This document shows positions 63,738 to 64,000 of a stretch of DNA of 64,000 nt, piece by piece. The stretch is from Pseudoxanthomonas wuyuanensis. Its GTDB lineage: Bacteria > Pseudomonadota > Gammaproteobacteria > Xanthomonadales > Xanthomonadaceae. The notes under the pieces were generated by a model, which was not told the DNA's origin, searched no databases, and saw only the letters and a program-made list of their open reading frames with translations. How positions within the stretch are numbered: the stretch's first letter is position 1; every line of letters begins with the position of its first letter. The position numbers and the translations under genes are program-made. The DNA is taken from contig NZ_OCND01000003.1 of the NCBI RefSeq assembly GCF_900215535.1, positions 69,737 to 133,736 of the forward strand, in the 5' to 3' direction.

Positions 63738-64000
63738 ATGCCCCAGACCTTCGATACCTCCGCCACCATGACCCCGCGCGAGATCGTGCAGGAACTCGAC
63801 CGCCACATCGTCGGCCAGCACGCGGCCAAGCGCGCGGTCGCCATCGCGCTGCGCAACCGCTGGCGGCGCATGCAGCTGGGCGACGAACTGCGCAACGAGG
63901 TGATGCCCAAGAACATCCTTCTGATCGGTCCCACCGGCGTGGGCAAGACCGAAATCGCCCGCCGCCTGGCCACGCTGGCCAATGCGCCGTTCGTCAAGGT
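63738..64000 (+). CDS. hslU: HslU ATPase subunit, 3'-truncated by window edge
   Basis: The first 87 codons are visible, from the ATG at 63738: [41 protein letters not shown], then Walker [20 protein letters not shown]. (Sequence given here only as landmarks: [16 protein letters not shown] and GPTGVGKT.) HslU unfolds substrates for HslV. The bases before the ATG (CAGCTCCTGCCC) are the end of the heptamer array and contain no Shine-Dalgarno sequence, so initiation must be atypical or coupled to structure. Confidence 0.95.
   Translation, partial: MPQTFDTSATMTPREIVQELDRHIVGQHAAKRAVAIALRNRWRRMQLGDELRNEVMPKNILLIGPTGVGKTEIARRLATLANAPFVK

Overview
The window looks like chromosomal DNA of a high-GC gammaproteobacterium of the family Xanthomonadaceae (Xanthomonas, Lysobacter, Stenotrophomonas or Pseudoxanthomonas relatives). 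The basis is the housekeeping order lptM-dapF-DUF484-xerC-hslV-hslU, an algR-type regulator next to hemC, a trimeric autotransporter followed by a TpgA-like gene, and intergenic regions rich in small palindromic repeats. The genus cannot be fixed from this sequence alone.

Left part (1-10.1 kb): the 3' end of a giant trimeric autotransporter adhesin (open at the window edge), a TpgA-like OmpA lipoprotein that probably anchors it, a DUF4019 protein, and, convergent to them, a membrane hybrid histidine kinase and an OmpR-type response regulator.

Centre (10.1-39.4 kb): two paralogous copies of a two-gene surface module. Each has a giant secreted protein of tandem DUF11-type Ig-like domains ending in an SdrD-B-like segment and an OmpA-like domain, followed 11-14 bases later by a predicted outer-membrane beta-barrel protein of about 1240 residues. 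Copy A (10633-23324) has 16 repeats of exactly 366 bp. Copy B (28570-39374) has 6 repeats of exactly 372 bp. Between them lie a short translationally coupled DUF11 fragment and a third secreted DUF11/beta-propeller-like protein. The block is bounded by two-component regulators on the left and by a GGDEF-EAL protein plus a divergent response regulator on the right. This suggests a regulated cell-surface or biofilm locus. It is the best candidate here for a poorly described system.

Right part (39.6-64 kb): a YadGH-like ABC exporter, a TonB-domain lipoprotein, a carboxylesterase, algR, hemC, a DUF481 outer-membrane protein, a gene interrupted by a 263-bp MITE-like element, a LolA-like lipoprotein, a WYL regulator, lipocalin, two S9 peptidases (one with in-frame 51-bp repeats), and the dapF-xerC-hslVU cluster, cut at the right edge inside hslU.

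Non-coding DNA is unusually informative. Arrays of 7-bp repeats (TCRYTYC type) occur as purine arm then pyrimidine arm, able to fold into hairpins, after the tonB-like gene, after xerC and between hslV and hslU. A CTAG-ended inverted-repeat family occurs three times. REP-like palindromes flank the DUF11 genes. Several genes (estB-like, hemC, WYL regulator, lptM) have a -10-like hexamer 6-7 bases before the ATG and no Shine-Dalgarno sequence, consistent with leaderless transcripts.
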